Program-made: the position numbers and the translations under genes | Notes under the pieces: model-generated | Databases searched by the model: none | What the model was told of the DNA's origin: nothing | What the model saw: the letters and a program-made list of their open reading frames with translations, nothing else | Shown: positions 46,272 to 57,671 of the stretch, one piece after another | Numbering within the stretch: position 1 is the first letter of the stretch | How the letters are laid out: each line of letters starts with the position of its first letter | Assembly (NCBI RefSeq): GCF_030272615.1 | Contig: NC_081406.1 | Span: 213,008,997-213,072,996, forward strand | Origin: Cryptomeria japonica | Lineage: Eukaryota; Streptophyta; Pinopsida; Cupressales; Cupressaceae | Direction of reading: 5' to 3' | Length of the DNA: 64,000 nucleotides

Positions 46272-49200
46272 ATGTATACTAATTATTTCAGAAAGGAGAG
46301 TCCTAAACTTGATGGAACCAACTATGGCATATGGAAGATCAGAATGGAGACACATCTAAATTGCATTGGTAAAGACGTCTGGGAAGTTACAAAGAAAGGT
46401 TACACTACTATTGTACCTGGTTAGCCCAGTCCAACTACCTTGGCTAAAGATGAGGAAAATGATTGCAAAGCAAGAGAAGCACTTTTGAGTGCATTATTAG
46501 ACCAACAAATCATGGGATTATCAGATAGGTCTACTGCTAAAGCTATTTGGGATCATTTGAAAACACTGAATGAAGGAGATTCCACAGTCAAAATTGCAAA
46601 ACTTGAAAGCTTCCGGGTCAGGTATGAACATCTGAAAATGGAAGAAGATGAAAGGATTTCTTCTTTTATGGAAAGAGTAAATGAAATTGGGTATTAAATG
46701 TTGTGGAGGAACCTTAAGTGAGGATGAAATTGTTTAAAAAATCTTAAGAGGATTGCCACCGACATATAAAATGAAGGTTACTGCTAGAAATGAGTTAAGA
46801 ACAATTCCTAATACATTAGTAACTAGGGATACAGTGATTGGAAAACTTTCAGCTTTTGAAATTGAAGAATTTGGTCTTGTTGCTACTATAAAGACAGATT
46901 TAGCCTTTAAAGCATCAACATCATCTGCTCCATCATTTGACAAATCTGATTGGAAAGCCTTTTATGCAAGAGAACTTGAAGCACTATTTGCAAGGAAAAT
47001 GCCTAAAGGTCCAATTGGAAGTAAGTATGAAGTTAAAGAACCCTTTAAATTTTTTAACTGCAATAAGATTGATCATATGGCTTTGAGATGCCCTGATAGA
47101 CATGCTAGACTAAGAGAAGAAGCTAGAAGGACATACAAGCCTAATCCTGAATATCAGAGATACATATTTAAGAAGAACACAGACAAATCTTGTTACATTT
47201 TTGATGAAGGTGTAACTGATGAATCTGATGAAGAGCCGATAGACAATGGATGGGTTTTTGTCGCTATAACAGAAGATTAACCGACACCTACTATTCAACC
47301 GGTAGAAAAACCCCTAGTAGCTAAAGTTGAAGTAAAAGATGAATGGATCATTGACTCAGGATGCTCACATCATATGACAAGAGACAAAGGTAAATTCTTG
47401 AACTTTCAAGAATACAATGGAGGTTTAGTAAGATTTGGAGATGACAAAGCCTATTCAATCAAAGGTAAGGGTACAATATCTCTTGATGGTAAGCATAACA
47501 CTGACAATGTTTACTATGTTGAAGGATTAAAGCATAATCTTTTAAGTGTTGGTCAATTAGTTGAGAAAGTATTTTAGTTACAATTTAAAAATGGAAAATA
47601 CAAAATCATGAATACAACTGGTTTGGAAATTGCAATCGGTAATCAAACTAGAGGTAATATCATTCATTTGAATAACAGTGAAAAGACATGCTTGATTGCA
47701 CATATAGATGAAAGTTGGTTATGGCATAAGAGACTCTGTCATGTAAAATTTGATTGCATGGTAAAGATCAGTACTACTAAGGCAATTAGAGATCTACCTA
47801 AAATTATCAAACCTCAGAATACAATATGTAAGGAATGTCAATTTGGAAAACAAGTTAGAGCTAGTTTCAAAAGTATTCCAGAAAAATTAAATAATGCTCT
47901 TGATTTGATTCACACAGATTTATGTGGTCCAAATAGAACTAAAAGCTTACAAGGTGATAGATATTTCATGCTAATCATTGATGACTATTCTAGAATGTGT
48001 TGGGTTACTTTTCTCAAAGAAAAATCAGAAGCACTTGGAAAGTTCAAACTATTCAAAGCAATGGTTGAAAATGAAACCGGTAAAAAAATCAAATGCTTAA
48101 GATTAGATCAAGGAGAAGAATTCACATCTAAGGACTTTAATACATTCTATGAGGTGAATGGAATCAGAAGACATCTATCAGTACCTCAGACACCACATCA
48201 GAATGGAGTTGTTGAAAGGAAAAACATAACTATCTTGGATGCAACAAGAAGTATGTTATCAAAAGAAAATTTACCACATGTTTATTGCAGAGAAGCAGTC
48301 AGCACAGCAGTCTATAATTTCAACAAATTTCACATCAAAAGTGAAACCAGTAAGACCCCTCATGAACTATGGTTTGGTAATACTCCTACTCTTAAATATT
48401 TCAGAATTTTTGGAAGTAAATGTTATATTAGAAGAGATGAGTATATTGGAAAATTTGATCCTAGAAGTGATGAAGGAATATTTCTTGGTTATTCATTTAA
48501 GAGCAAGGCATATAGATGTTTTAACAAGAGATTGCAGAAAATTGTTGAGAGTACAAATGTAAAAATTGATGAACAATTCAGAGGAACTTCAAGGTATGTA
48601 GATTCTGAACCGGCAACAGAAATTGTGACAAATGAACCTACACCAAATCCATCGGTATAGAATGAAGATCTAGTTACCTCAGTACCATCTGAGGATTCCA
48701 CAATAATTGAAGAACAACAACAAACAAAGACACCCCGATATGTAAGATTCAATCATTCTGAAGATCAGATAATTGGAAATAAATTTAAAGGAGTTATGAC
48801 AAGAGGAAGATTGGCAAATGAAGAGGTATGTCTTATTTCTCAAATAGAACCATCATCTATTAATGAGGAATGTGAAGATAAATTTTGGATTAAAGCTATG
48901 GAAGAAGAATTAGAAAAAATTGAGAAAAATAACACTTGGACATTAGTTCCCCGGCCTAAAGATAAAAATATAATTGGAACCAAATGGGTATTCAGAAACA
49001 AACTTAATGAAGATAGTAAGGTTGTCAGAAATAAAGAAAGACTAGTATGTAAGGGATATTCTCAGAAAGAAGGAGTTGATTACAATTAAACCTTTGCACC
49101 GGTAGCTAGAATTGAGGTAGTCAGATTATTCTTGGCTTTTGCAGCACACAAGAACTACAAAGTTTATCAAATGGATATTAAATGTGAATTTCTGAATGGA

Positions 49201-50472
49201 GATCTTGAAGAGGACGTATGCATTGAACAACCTGATGGATTTTCTTTGATAGATGACAATGATATGGTTTGCAGGTTAAGGAAAGCTCTGTATGGATTAA
49301 AACAAGCTCCAAGAGCTTGGTATGCAAGATTGGATAAGTATCTTCTAAAGATTGGTTTTGCTAAAGGAAATGTAGACAACAATTTATATTATAAAATAAC
49401 TAATGATGACATCTTGATTAGAGAAGTATTCATTGATGATATAATCTTTGGAGGAGAAGATGGATTATGTAAAGAATTTTCTATTAAAATGCAGCAAAAA
49501 TTTGAAATGTCTATGATTTGAGAAATAAAATTCTTTTTAGAATTGCAGATTTCACAGACTGGTAAAGGTATATTCTTGAATCAATCCAAATACTTGAAAG
49601 AGTTACTAAAGAAATTTGGGATGGAGAACTCTAAACTGGTAAGCACACCTATGACTACAAATGACAAATTATCTGAAAGGGATGAATCTACACTTGTTAA
49701 TCAAACTAGATACAAATCTATGATAGGAGGTCTATTGTATTTAACACAAACTAGACCTGATATTATGAATGCAGTATGTATTGTTTCTAGATTTCAAAGT
49801 AATCCTAGAGAAAATCATGAATCAACAGTAAAAAGGATTTTCCGGTATTTACAAAGCACTATAAATCTTGGATTATGGTATCCTAGAGATGAAAACTTTG
49901 AATTATGTGCATACACAGATGCAAATTGGGCAGGAGATGTGGATGATAGAAAAAGCACCACCGGCGGAGCATTCTTTCTTGGAAATAGACTAGTTTCTTG
50001 GCTGAGTAATAAATAGAGTTGTACATCTTTATCAACAACAGAATTAGAATATGTTGCAGCAGCAACTAACTATACGCAGGTACTATGGCTTAAGCAAATG
50101 TTGAAAGACATAAAGGTAAAATGAAAGGAACCTATTATCATATATTGTGATAACACTGTAGCAATTGATATATCTAAGAATCCAATACTACATTCTAAAA
50201 CAGAATATGTTTCTATCAAACTGAATTTTCTAAGGGAAAAAGTTGAAGAAAAGGAGATAAAACTAGTTTATGTGAATACTAAAGAATAGCTTGCAGATAT
50301 TTTCACAAAACCTTTGCCTAAGGAGACTTTTGAATATCTCAGAGATCAATTTGGAGTCATACCACCATCGGTAGAGACTTATATAGTTGATGATTGTCAT
50401 CAACTGGCAAAATTAAAAGACAAATCGTTTACTCCAATCTTTTATGAGGAAGCTACTTCTCAGGGGGAGTAG
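46272..50472 (+). pseudogene. copia gag-pol of element B, broken
   Basis: The start ATG at 46272-46274 gives MYTNYFRKESPKLDGTNYG, then gag with a degenerate knuckle (FFNCNKIDHMALRC, near 47055). Protease WIIDSGCSHHM is at about 47344. The integrase head LWHKRLCHVKFD is near 47718 and the core (HTDLCG, IIDDYSR, LDQGEEF in place of xDxGGEF) spans 47905-48130. RT ([25 protein letters not shown]) runs from 49180 and RNase H follows to a stop at 50470-50472. Against element A, stops at 47278, 47575, 48658, 49087, 49519 and 50015 and one before 50290 mostly replace CAG or CAA. A frame break in gag lies near 46690. It is inactive, but every domain is present in order. Confidence 0.93.
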
Positions 50473-50768
50473 TTGGTATACTGAATTGATTGGTATTTTG
50501 TATATGAACTTGATTTTATTATAACTTTGGTATTTGATGTCAAAGGGGGAGAGATATATGGAAAAACACATTATATTTTGGAGAGATTGGTATGGAAACT
50601 TTGGATAACACAAGTTGCTCCCAGGGGAGAGATTGTTGTTTAGGAGAGACTATTACTCTTTGTATTCTGGTTATGATCTTTTTGGAGATTGTTGGTTTTT
50701 GGCATTTCTGTTTTGGCACTTTGATGGTTTTTCCATCTTGTGTTGCCATCAATGCCAAAGGGGGAGAT
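50461..50768 (+). promoter_or_regulatory. polypurine tract cluster of element B
   Basis: Purine tracts CAGGGGGAGTAG (50461), AAAGGGGGAGAGA (50543), CCAGGGGAGAGA (50621) and AAAGGGGGAGAT (50757-50768) precede the 3' LTR. The first overlaps the stop codon of pol. The last is the working plus-strand primer by position. Confidence 0.7.
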
Positions 50769-51838
50769 TGTTGGTATTTTGGTATAGTTTTGTCATTGAT
50801 GTCAACACCTACTAAAACACTAGCACTTTGGAGATTCAACAGCATTCACCGACAAGCAACTATTGCACAGTTACTGGTATATGGTTCACTGACAGGATAT
50901 AATGATCACCGACATTTGAAATGATATGGAGGACACTTGGTAATATCAAAGACATCGTGTGGACATCTTATCTTAATGAATAAATCATTGGTATATTCAT
51001 ATTTGCATATTTGCTTTTACTGGCAAATAGGTCCAGGGTTACCTAGGGTTACACTGGCAGTTTATCTTTTCCAGATCAGTATGGCATGCTATGGAAATGA
51101 TTAATTATTGTTGTAAATGCGTTAAGCCGACATGTTCAATCGGTTATTGCATCGGATATTATATTATTTGTAAAATGTTTTATTGTAATATCTTGTAGAG
51201 CTGACCTACGAAAATTGGTCTTAGGTTATGGTATACAGGTAAGATCTTATTTGTAAGATCAAGTGTGGAATGCGAAAAATAATTGTGTGAAGATATATGC
51301 AAGATTAAGCAGTGCAATACGTGGAGACATCATTTGAAGGTGAAGTTAGGTTTTCGTGAAAGCATATCAGCATTACACCGGTACTGAATCTAGCATATGA
51401 AGATGCTATTTTGTGCAGTACATTCTTATTGGATTTAACCATCCAACTGTAGTCAGTGTGACTCCCATTTTGTGATTGAGCAGTGAGCTCTAGGTTGTTG
51501 GCCTTTTTGCATGTGCAGACCCCATTTATGTACACTTACTATCTGCAGTAGTATCATCTTATTGTGGGTAAGGTTTCCCACCATGGTTTTTCCCCTTACA
51601 GGGTTTCCACGTACAAATATTGGTGTCATGTGTTGTGGATGATCTTGTGTTTATGTTTCATGCATTAATCTTTACCAGTATAGCAATTAACTGTTAAAAC
51701 TATCTACTAGCATACTTAACTGGTTTACCGGTATTAAGCATTAAGTTGGTTAAGTTGTTTTTGGTTTGAATTTAATAGACAACTGATTCACTCCCCCCCC
51801 CCCCCCCCCCCGCTCTCAGTTGTCTCCGGGACCTAACA
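50769..51838 (+). repeat. 3' LTR of element B
   Basis: 1070 bp. The hairpin arms AGACAACTGA (51777-51786) and TCAGTTGTCT (51816-51825) are perfectly paired around a run of about 19 C. The length of that run may not be exact. Confidence 0.95.
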
Positions 51839-52125
51839 CACACAAACATGACATGTGGCTCAATAAGAAACTAGGGTAGGTAGGAAATAGGTGTGGGTAG
51901 GTAGGAGAAACAATATAATAGTCCACACGAGGTGGATCACCCACTGAATGTGGAGTGTAAAAACAAGATCAACACCATAAAAAGTGGAAAATTCTCCTAC
52001 ACACACTATCCCAATGTGGCATAAACACCCAAGTGTCTCATACCCAAACTACTATGAAATGCATTTCCTAAGTAAACTTAAGTAAGTGTAATAATATCCA
52101 AGATCAATAATTATTTACATCAACA

Positions 52126-53034
52126 CCCCCCCTTAAGTGCAACTTAGGGAAATGCACTTAAGTCTACAATGCAACTAAGCAATGCAAGATGGGTCCTGGC
52201 TACTAGACCATTTTAGGTACCCATGTACAAATGCATGAAAACCAATGCAATGAAATCTCTCACAAAGTGGAGATAGAGAGAAAACCCCAATGGGAAAAAA
52301 CCCTCCCCCAAAAGAGAGATGAAAACTAGATACAAAGAACTCTCATAGAAGTATGTGAAGGACAAAACCCCATGTGAGGAAAAAGTCCCCCCCATATGAG
52401 AGAAGAGAAGCTAGGAAGCCCCCCCCCAATGTGGAATCTGTACCAATGATAGAAGCTCGATGTATGAAGAAACTGCTCCATGAACGTCGAACAACATTCC
52501 TCCCCTTGGGAAGAAACAAAACTAAAGGTGTATCCACGAAGTCTCCCCAATCATGAAGGGAAGATGTATGAAAAAAACTCATGATGAAAGGAATCTTTGA
52601 AAACTACTCAAGTGTCCCCATGTCGATGCTGAAAGACACCCCCTCCAAAGGTGGTAAACTGTACCACACTGCTGAAAAAGGCACTCCAAGATCTAGTGGA
52701 GATGGATGTAGAACATGTCCCAAAGACTCACATGTCTCCTCAAAAAAAAAAGAGACCTCCCTCAACTATTGTACATAAGTATCCACAATCATGTCAACCT
52801 CGAAAGAATGATGATGTAGAGAATGAACAAGGGGGTTAGAGTGTTCCCTCGCAACAATCGAAGAAGGATCACCTTCATCAAAGAGAAGATGAATGTTATC
52901 AATGATGTCTCCCAAATCTGCAATGTAGGATTCCATAAATAAATCTACAATGTCTGTCAAGTAATCATACCATGAATCTGAAGCTGGAAGACAATGAATA
53001 TCCTGCTGCACTGAATAACATGAAGGCAAAACTA
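52126..53034 (-). pseudogene. 3' internal region of element C with acidic ORF end
   Basis: At 52766-53029 the minus strand reads an acidic, hydrophobic segment (DSWYDYLTDIVDLFMESY; IIDNIHLLFDEGDPSS) that seems to continue the gag-protease frame after a shift. I do not recognise it. From 52126 to 52760 the sequence is purine- and C-run-rich (repeats like GAAAAAxCCCCCC near 52300 and 52420) without a gene. Integrase and RT would be expected here in a normal copia element and are absent. Confidence 0.5.
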
Positions 53035-54614
53035 TTACACTATCCGCATCATCAGGTGCAATAGGTGATGTGATATCAATATGAGGAGATGAAATACAAG
53101 ACTTAAGAACGGGTTCACATGTGAGATCCCCATGTTCAAGTGCCCAAAGTTCTCCTCAAAATCTGAACCATCACAAGAAGTGTGATCATCATGTGTAGAA
53201 TCATCAAATGTGAAATCATCATCATCAACAAAATCTGAAAAGGAGTATAACTCAGATGCATGATCAACCACCCCAGTCGCAATGATAGCTCTAGTCTCCA
53301 AGTCTCTAATGAAAACTGACTCAAGTGTGAACTCCACAACTCTCTTAGTTGTGCCATGTGTGATTTGATAGATAGAAAGGAGATTGTTTGTCAAGTGGGG
53401 TACACACAACACATTATTGAAGGAGTTATCCCCAATGTCAATAGATCCTTTCCCAATCACATCCATGTATGTATGATTGCCCATCAATATCCGCAACATG
53501 GTGCAACACTCAAATGTAGAGAACATAGACTGCGAAGATGCCATATGATGAGAAGCCCCTGAATCTAGAAGCCATCTCTTTGAATCATGACTGATAGTAG
53601 CACATAGAGCTTTTCCTTTTCTTGTCCCAAAAGAGTGAGTCTTCCCACTTGTAGAAGCCATGAATGCTTGCCCCTTTCCTTTTGAATGTGAGGAAATGGA
53701 AGTTGATGAATCATCCTTCTTGTAGACATTAGGCAAATCAATGTTATGTTTTTTGATGATATGTGTGAGCTCATCAATCTTCTTAGAATGGCAACGACAC
53801 TCTCATGACCAAACTTTTTACAATAGGCACAAGTAGGTCTCTCCCTCTTTGGTGAGTTATCCCTCTTGGAAGAGGATGAATCTCCTTGTTGTGGAGAAGA
53901 TGATGCTTTGTCCTTAGGCTTTGATTGCCATTTCTTCTTGTTTGAGTTGTCCTTTCCTTGATTTCCTTTGTTCCCTTGATTTGCCACTAATGGTTGAGAC
54001 TTAGAAGCCTTAAGAATGCCCATGCTTATCAACTTAGTTTGTTCCATCATCAACAGTTCAATGAAATTATCAAATGTAGGCATTGTGTAGCTTGAACCCA
54101 TTGTCATCCTATGGGTTTGGAAACTAGAAACAAATGTTGCATATTCTTGTGGAAGCTTGCCTATCAAGTTGAATATCATTTGAGTATCCTTTTAATCAAT
54201 GCCACAATCTTTGAGTTGTGCCCTCAACTCATTTGCCTTAGTGACATAATCTTGTATAGTATCAAAGTTCTTGGGATCTAACATGGTGAGATCACTATCA
54301 ATTTGATATCCCCTAATCTTATCAACTTGACTATACAAGTCTTGAAACTTTTGCCAAGCATCCTTGATTAGAGTACACTTCTCAATATGAAAAATGAGAT
54401 CCTTTGATACATACTTTCTTAAGGTACCAATTACCATGATATTTTTAGTGAGCCAATCCAAGTGACCAACTGGATCAACCTTAGGATCAGCGGGAGCAAC
54501 AATAGTTCCATCAATGTAATGAGTTAGTCCTTTTTCCATAAGTTTACTCCATGCATCAATTTTCCAAGTAGCATAATTATAAGGAGTTAAGAGAGGAAAC
54601 TTAGAAGAACCCAT
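53035..54614 (-). pseudogene. gag and protease of element C
   Basis: The start is probably the ATG at 54612-54614 (MGSSKFPLLTPYNYATWKID), a UBN2-type copia gag. It continues through DIVTKANELRAQL-like YVTKANELRAQLKDCGID to a TAA stop near 54192, then KLPQEYATFVSSFQTHRMTM. A basic linker (about 53870-53990) leads to the knuckle (CAYCKKFGHES), after which a frameshift near 53800 leads to the next frame. There the protease motif RWLLDSGASHHMASS (near 53570) and the VLCVPHLTNNLLSI stretch are clear. An Asp-rich tail (DFVDDDDFTFDDSTHDDH, near 53200) follows instead of the integrase head. Confidence 0.85.
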
Positions 54615-54638
54615 AGTAGAAAAAATTAAGGAACACAA

Positions 54639-55770
54639 GAGTACAAAAGCATAAGAGACACCCCCCCAAATTCACTCAATCATAGTACCCCCCCCCCCCC
54701 CCAAAAAAAAAAAAAATGATGATTTTGACACTTTATAGTGCGTGTACAATAGGTCACTTGCAAACAATGGCAAGGTGGAATTCTGATTTTATTTTACAAC
54801 TGCCCCAATAGGCTAAGAACTTCAAAGCAAAAGATCAAAAAGATAGATCTATGCAATACAAATGTCAAATTGGCCAAATAAGATCATATGATGAAAGTAT
54901 AATTTCTACCCACAATTGCTACAAATGGATAGCATATTCTGAGAGTAGACAAAAAATAATGCACTTTCAAAAAAAATAGAACTTGAAAAGGAGTTTGTAT
55001 GAGCCCAAACGGAGACCTGGAAGTTGCAGAAACAGGGATTGGACAGATACAGTCACCAAAAAATAAGAATTATGAAACATTTGTCCATCAAAATCAGAAA
55101 ATAATTCCACCATGTGAAAGTACACGAAATTATAGCCCATTTCAAAAAAAATTGCACCAAAAAAGGAGTGAAAATGAGCAAGATATGGCCATTTGAAGTT
55201 GAACTGCAAAATCAAAAAGCTCAATGAGAGAGGCCTGCAAATTTTTTGAAAAACTGATGATGTCAGCGGACTGCGGGGTTAAATTTGACAGCCATATGAC
55301 CATCGCCCAAACTTCACGGCTGAATGGGTGTTGACGTGGCGATGACTGTGCAAGTGATTTGGCAGGTGATGTGGCAGCCAACTAGGCTGTTGACGTGGCG
55401 CTGACTGGGCGCTGCTGACTGGGCAGAAGGTATGAATCCCAAAAATAATTTCCAAATTTTTATTTTTATTTTTTCAAAAAAAATTTCAAACTGGAAAAAT
55501 AATTTTCAGAAAAAAAAAAAAAAATTGAAAAAAAAATCCTAAAATTCCGTACCGTACCGCCCAAATTGGGCAGAAAATTTCCTCCACACCCAAAAATTCA
55601 TTTTCACCAAAATAGGTCAAATTTATACTCGATTTTTATGGAAATGGCCTCCTGGACACAATGGTGAGGTTGAAAACACTCTAAGATGCCTCCAAAAAAT
55701 GCAATCCCTCAGATCTGAAAATTGAAGTCTTCCACAATGTCTCCAAAAACCAATCAATGAAGCCCCAATG
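54639..55770 (-). other. 5' untranslated leader of element C
   Basis: Non-coding sequence between the primer-binding site and gag. It has a C-run followed by an A-run (54688-54715) and two A-rich runs near 55480-55540. GACGTGGC-type units repeat at 55330, 55391 and nearby (TGACGTGGCGxTGACTG). Confidence 0.6.
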
Positions 55771-55782
55771 GCTCTGATACCA
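55771..55782 (-). promoter_or_regulatory. primer-binding site of element C
   Basis: The minus strand reads TGGTATCAGAGC directly beside the LTR: a perfect plant copia site for initiator methionine tRNA. Confidence 0.9.
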
Positions 55783-56230
55783 TGTGAGATTTTGCCAAGA
55801 TCAAGAGCTCAATGAAAGTACAATAGAGACAAAATATAGGATAAGAATAAACTGTATTCTCATCAATAGATAAATGATCAATTGTTCCATTTTCATACAA
55901 TATAGATGAGCCTGCTTATATAGGCAAGGCTTATGAATATGTGAGCACACAAACATGACATGTGGCTCAATAAGAAACAAGGGTAGGTAGGAAATAGGTG
56001 TGGGTAGGTAGGAGAAAAAATATAATAGTCCACATGAGGTGGATCACCACTGAATGTGGAGTGTAACAACAAGATCAACAACATAAAAGGTGGAAATTCT
56101 CCTACACACACTATCCCAATGTGGCACAAACACTCAAGTGTCTCATACCCAAACTACTATGAAATGCATTTCCTAAGTAAACTTAAGTAAGTGTAATAAT
56201 ATCCAAGATGAATAATTATTTACACCAACA
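55783..56230 (-). repeat. 5' LTR of element C
   Basis: 448 bp, ends TGTGAGATTTTGCC and TACACCAACA on the + strand. It preserves the site that element B occupies in the partner LTR. Confidence 0.94.
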
Positions 56231-57577
56231 GGGTCTCCTTAACTATTTCATTTTCTCTACCTACCATGAGACTCGCATGTCGATGTCTACTCTGAAAAAA
56301 TTGTTCTATTAGCATATTCAAGACAGTGCTACAACTCCTCATTAGTTATAGCACCACAAATAGTTAATAACTCCTGCAACTTTATATTTTGATCCTCTTC
56401 AACTGTAGATAATCTCCTAGCATCTAGATTATTGTAAAAATCTCCTGGTATTTGATTTTCAATCTCAAGTAATACCTTATATATATCTAAATATAACAAA
56501 ACTGCTTCCTCAATCTCCATTTGATCCTTATCATCCATATGTTCATAATAATGTTGGATATTACTCAAAATTCAATCTTTAGTTATTGATCTATCCATTC
56601 AACAACTAAGAGAGGAGGAATGACCTTAATACTATTACCGGATTCCAGAGTTATATCTATATCTGATTTCTTCTTCTTTTCAGGAGTAGAAGTAGATTCT
56701 TTAACCGATTTCCTCTTCTCTGTTGGTTTCCTCTCCTTCAAAATTTTCTTTGGGGCTGCAGGAGGAGTGACCTTCACTTTCTATATCTTTCCTTCCATAG
56801 GCTTCTTCCTCTGTATCATGATGTATGTCTAGGGAATATTTGGAGGCACAACATCAGTATGAGAACCAGATTCAATAGGGGCAATATAAGTTTTCGGTTT
56901 CTTCCTCTGTAGTATACCCTTGTCAATCTTTGCTACCAGTGGAGTCAGAACTACTGTCGAAGATGACCCTTCTACTAGTCCAATGATCTGCTTGATTTCA
57001 GAGGACATATTATCCACAACTTCCCCAACCTTCTTGATTTATCCTTCCCTCTTCTTCTGACTGAAACCTATTTGAACTTTGGATTCCTTTTGCTTTGTTG
57101 TCCTGAAGGTTTTTTGAGTTTCATCAACTGGGGCATCAATAAGAGTCTTGGCATATAAGTCCAAGATCTCAGCATCAACCCCATAACCCATCTCAGTGAT
57201 CCATATCTTCCATGGTTGCACTACTTCCATCAATGTTTCATCCTTCTTAACCATAAAGAATATTTATGTAGAGTACTTATCAATAATATGTTTAGGCACT
57301 CTCTTTTCTTCATAGCCTTTGGAAATGATTTGAAACAACCCCATAGAATGGAGTCTCTCTCCTTATCATGTCCTAAACTTCTTATAGCATCCTTTATTTT
57401 CTTTCCTACCAACATACTAAATGCCCATTGAGTTTTACCGAATCCTGGTAACTCATTCAAAAAGAAAAGCATCAAGCAAACAACAAGATTGCCATATCGG
57501 AAAACATCTTTCTTCTTACCCTTAATCTTCCCTAGGTTTAAAATAAGCTCTTCACACATCCATTGATAGAGATCATA
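56231..57577 (-). pseudogene. unknown Lys-rich ORF of element D, in pieces
   Basis: Pieces on the minus strand are 57559-57230 (GYNL-like FRYGNLVVCLMLFFLNELPG, then FSMLVGKKIKDAIRSLGHDK), 57254-57039 (EMGYGVDAEILDLYAKTLID), 57017-56829, 56777-56583 (PPAAPKKILKERKPTEKRKS, a nuclear-localisation-like basic tract) and 56568-56329 (HMDDKDQMEIEEAVLLYLDI). Stops and shifts separate them, but they line up as one protein that continues beyond element C at 44854-44462. I do not recognise the family. The first piece looks globular with a hydrophobic core and the rest looks disordered and basic. It could be an additional structural protein of a non-autonomous LTR family or a captured host gene. Confidence 0.5.
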
Positions 57578-57671
57578 CCTATCATTTTATTTGACGATCA
57601 GATGCGCACAATAAATGCATGAACTGGAAACAAAGTTCAATCAATTTGATTGGGTTACCTCGTAACCGATG

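Larger units (their letters stand above)
45150..51838 (+). mobile_element. copia element B, full length, inside the LTR of C
   Basis: LTRs are 45150-46215 and 50769-51838. CACAC is duplicated at 45145-45149 and 51839-51843. The primer-binding site is 46218-46229 and the polypurine tract is 50757-50768. It is the same family as element A. The LTRs differ at about ten places in their first 130 bases, so B is not recent even though it is the innermost layer here. Confidence 0.96.
44981..52125 (-). repeat. 3' LTR of element C, split by element B
   Basis: The two parts are 44981-45149 and 51839-52125. Joined at the 5-bp duplication CACAC they match the 5' LTR (55783-56230) along their length, and that partner shows the uninterrupted site (GTGAGCACACAAACATG near 55938). 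The outer end reads ATCAACA, with C-rich sequence after it as the complement of the polypurine tract. Confidence 0.93.
44981..56230 (-). mobile_element. element C: copia element with gag and protease but no polymerase
   Basis: The 5' LTR is 55783-56230. The 3' LTR is 44981-52125, split by element B. The duplication GGGTC flanks the whole element (44976-44980 and 56231-56235). The primer-binding site is at 55771-55782. The internal region is only about 3.65 kb (52126-55782) and contains gag and an aspartic protease motif, then an acidic segment instead of integrase and RT. Gag-only elements of this sort (TR-GAG type) depend on a partner for movement. Confidence 0.92.
43053..57671 (-). mobile_element. 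element D, LTR element with unknown ORF, split by C
   Basis: It comprises the 3' LTR at 43053-43980, internal sequence at 43981-44980 and, after the nested element C, at 56231-57671, where element E is inserted. It reads on the minus strand. The 5' half lies outside the window. In the part that is visible there is no RT or integrase, only a Lys/Glu-rich ORF of unknown type. Confidence 0.75.

Noticed and set aside
51792-51810. Very long C-run as a special element
   Set aside because: Runs of C occur at this place in the LTR families; the extreme length may be slippage in replication or sequencing.
52326-52582. Overlapping small frames on both strands near 52200-52780
   Set aside because: They come from purine- and C-run-rich repeats in the 3' internal part of element C, with no family match.
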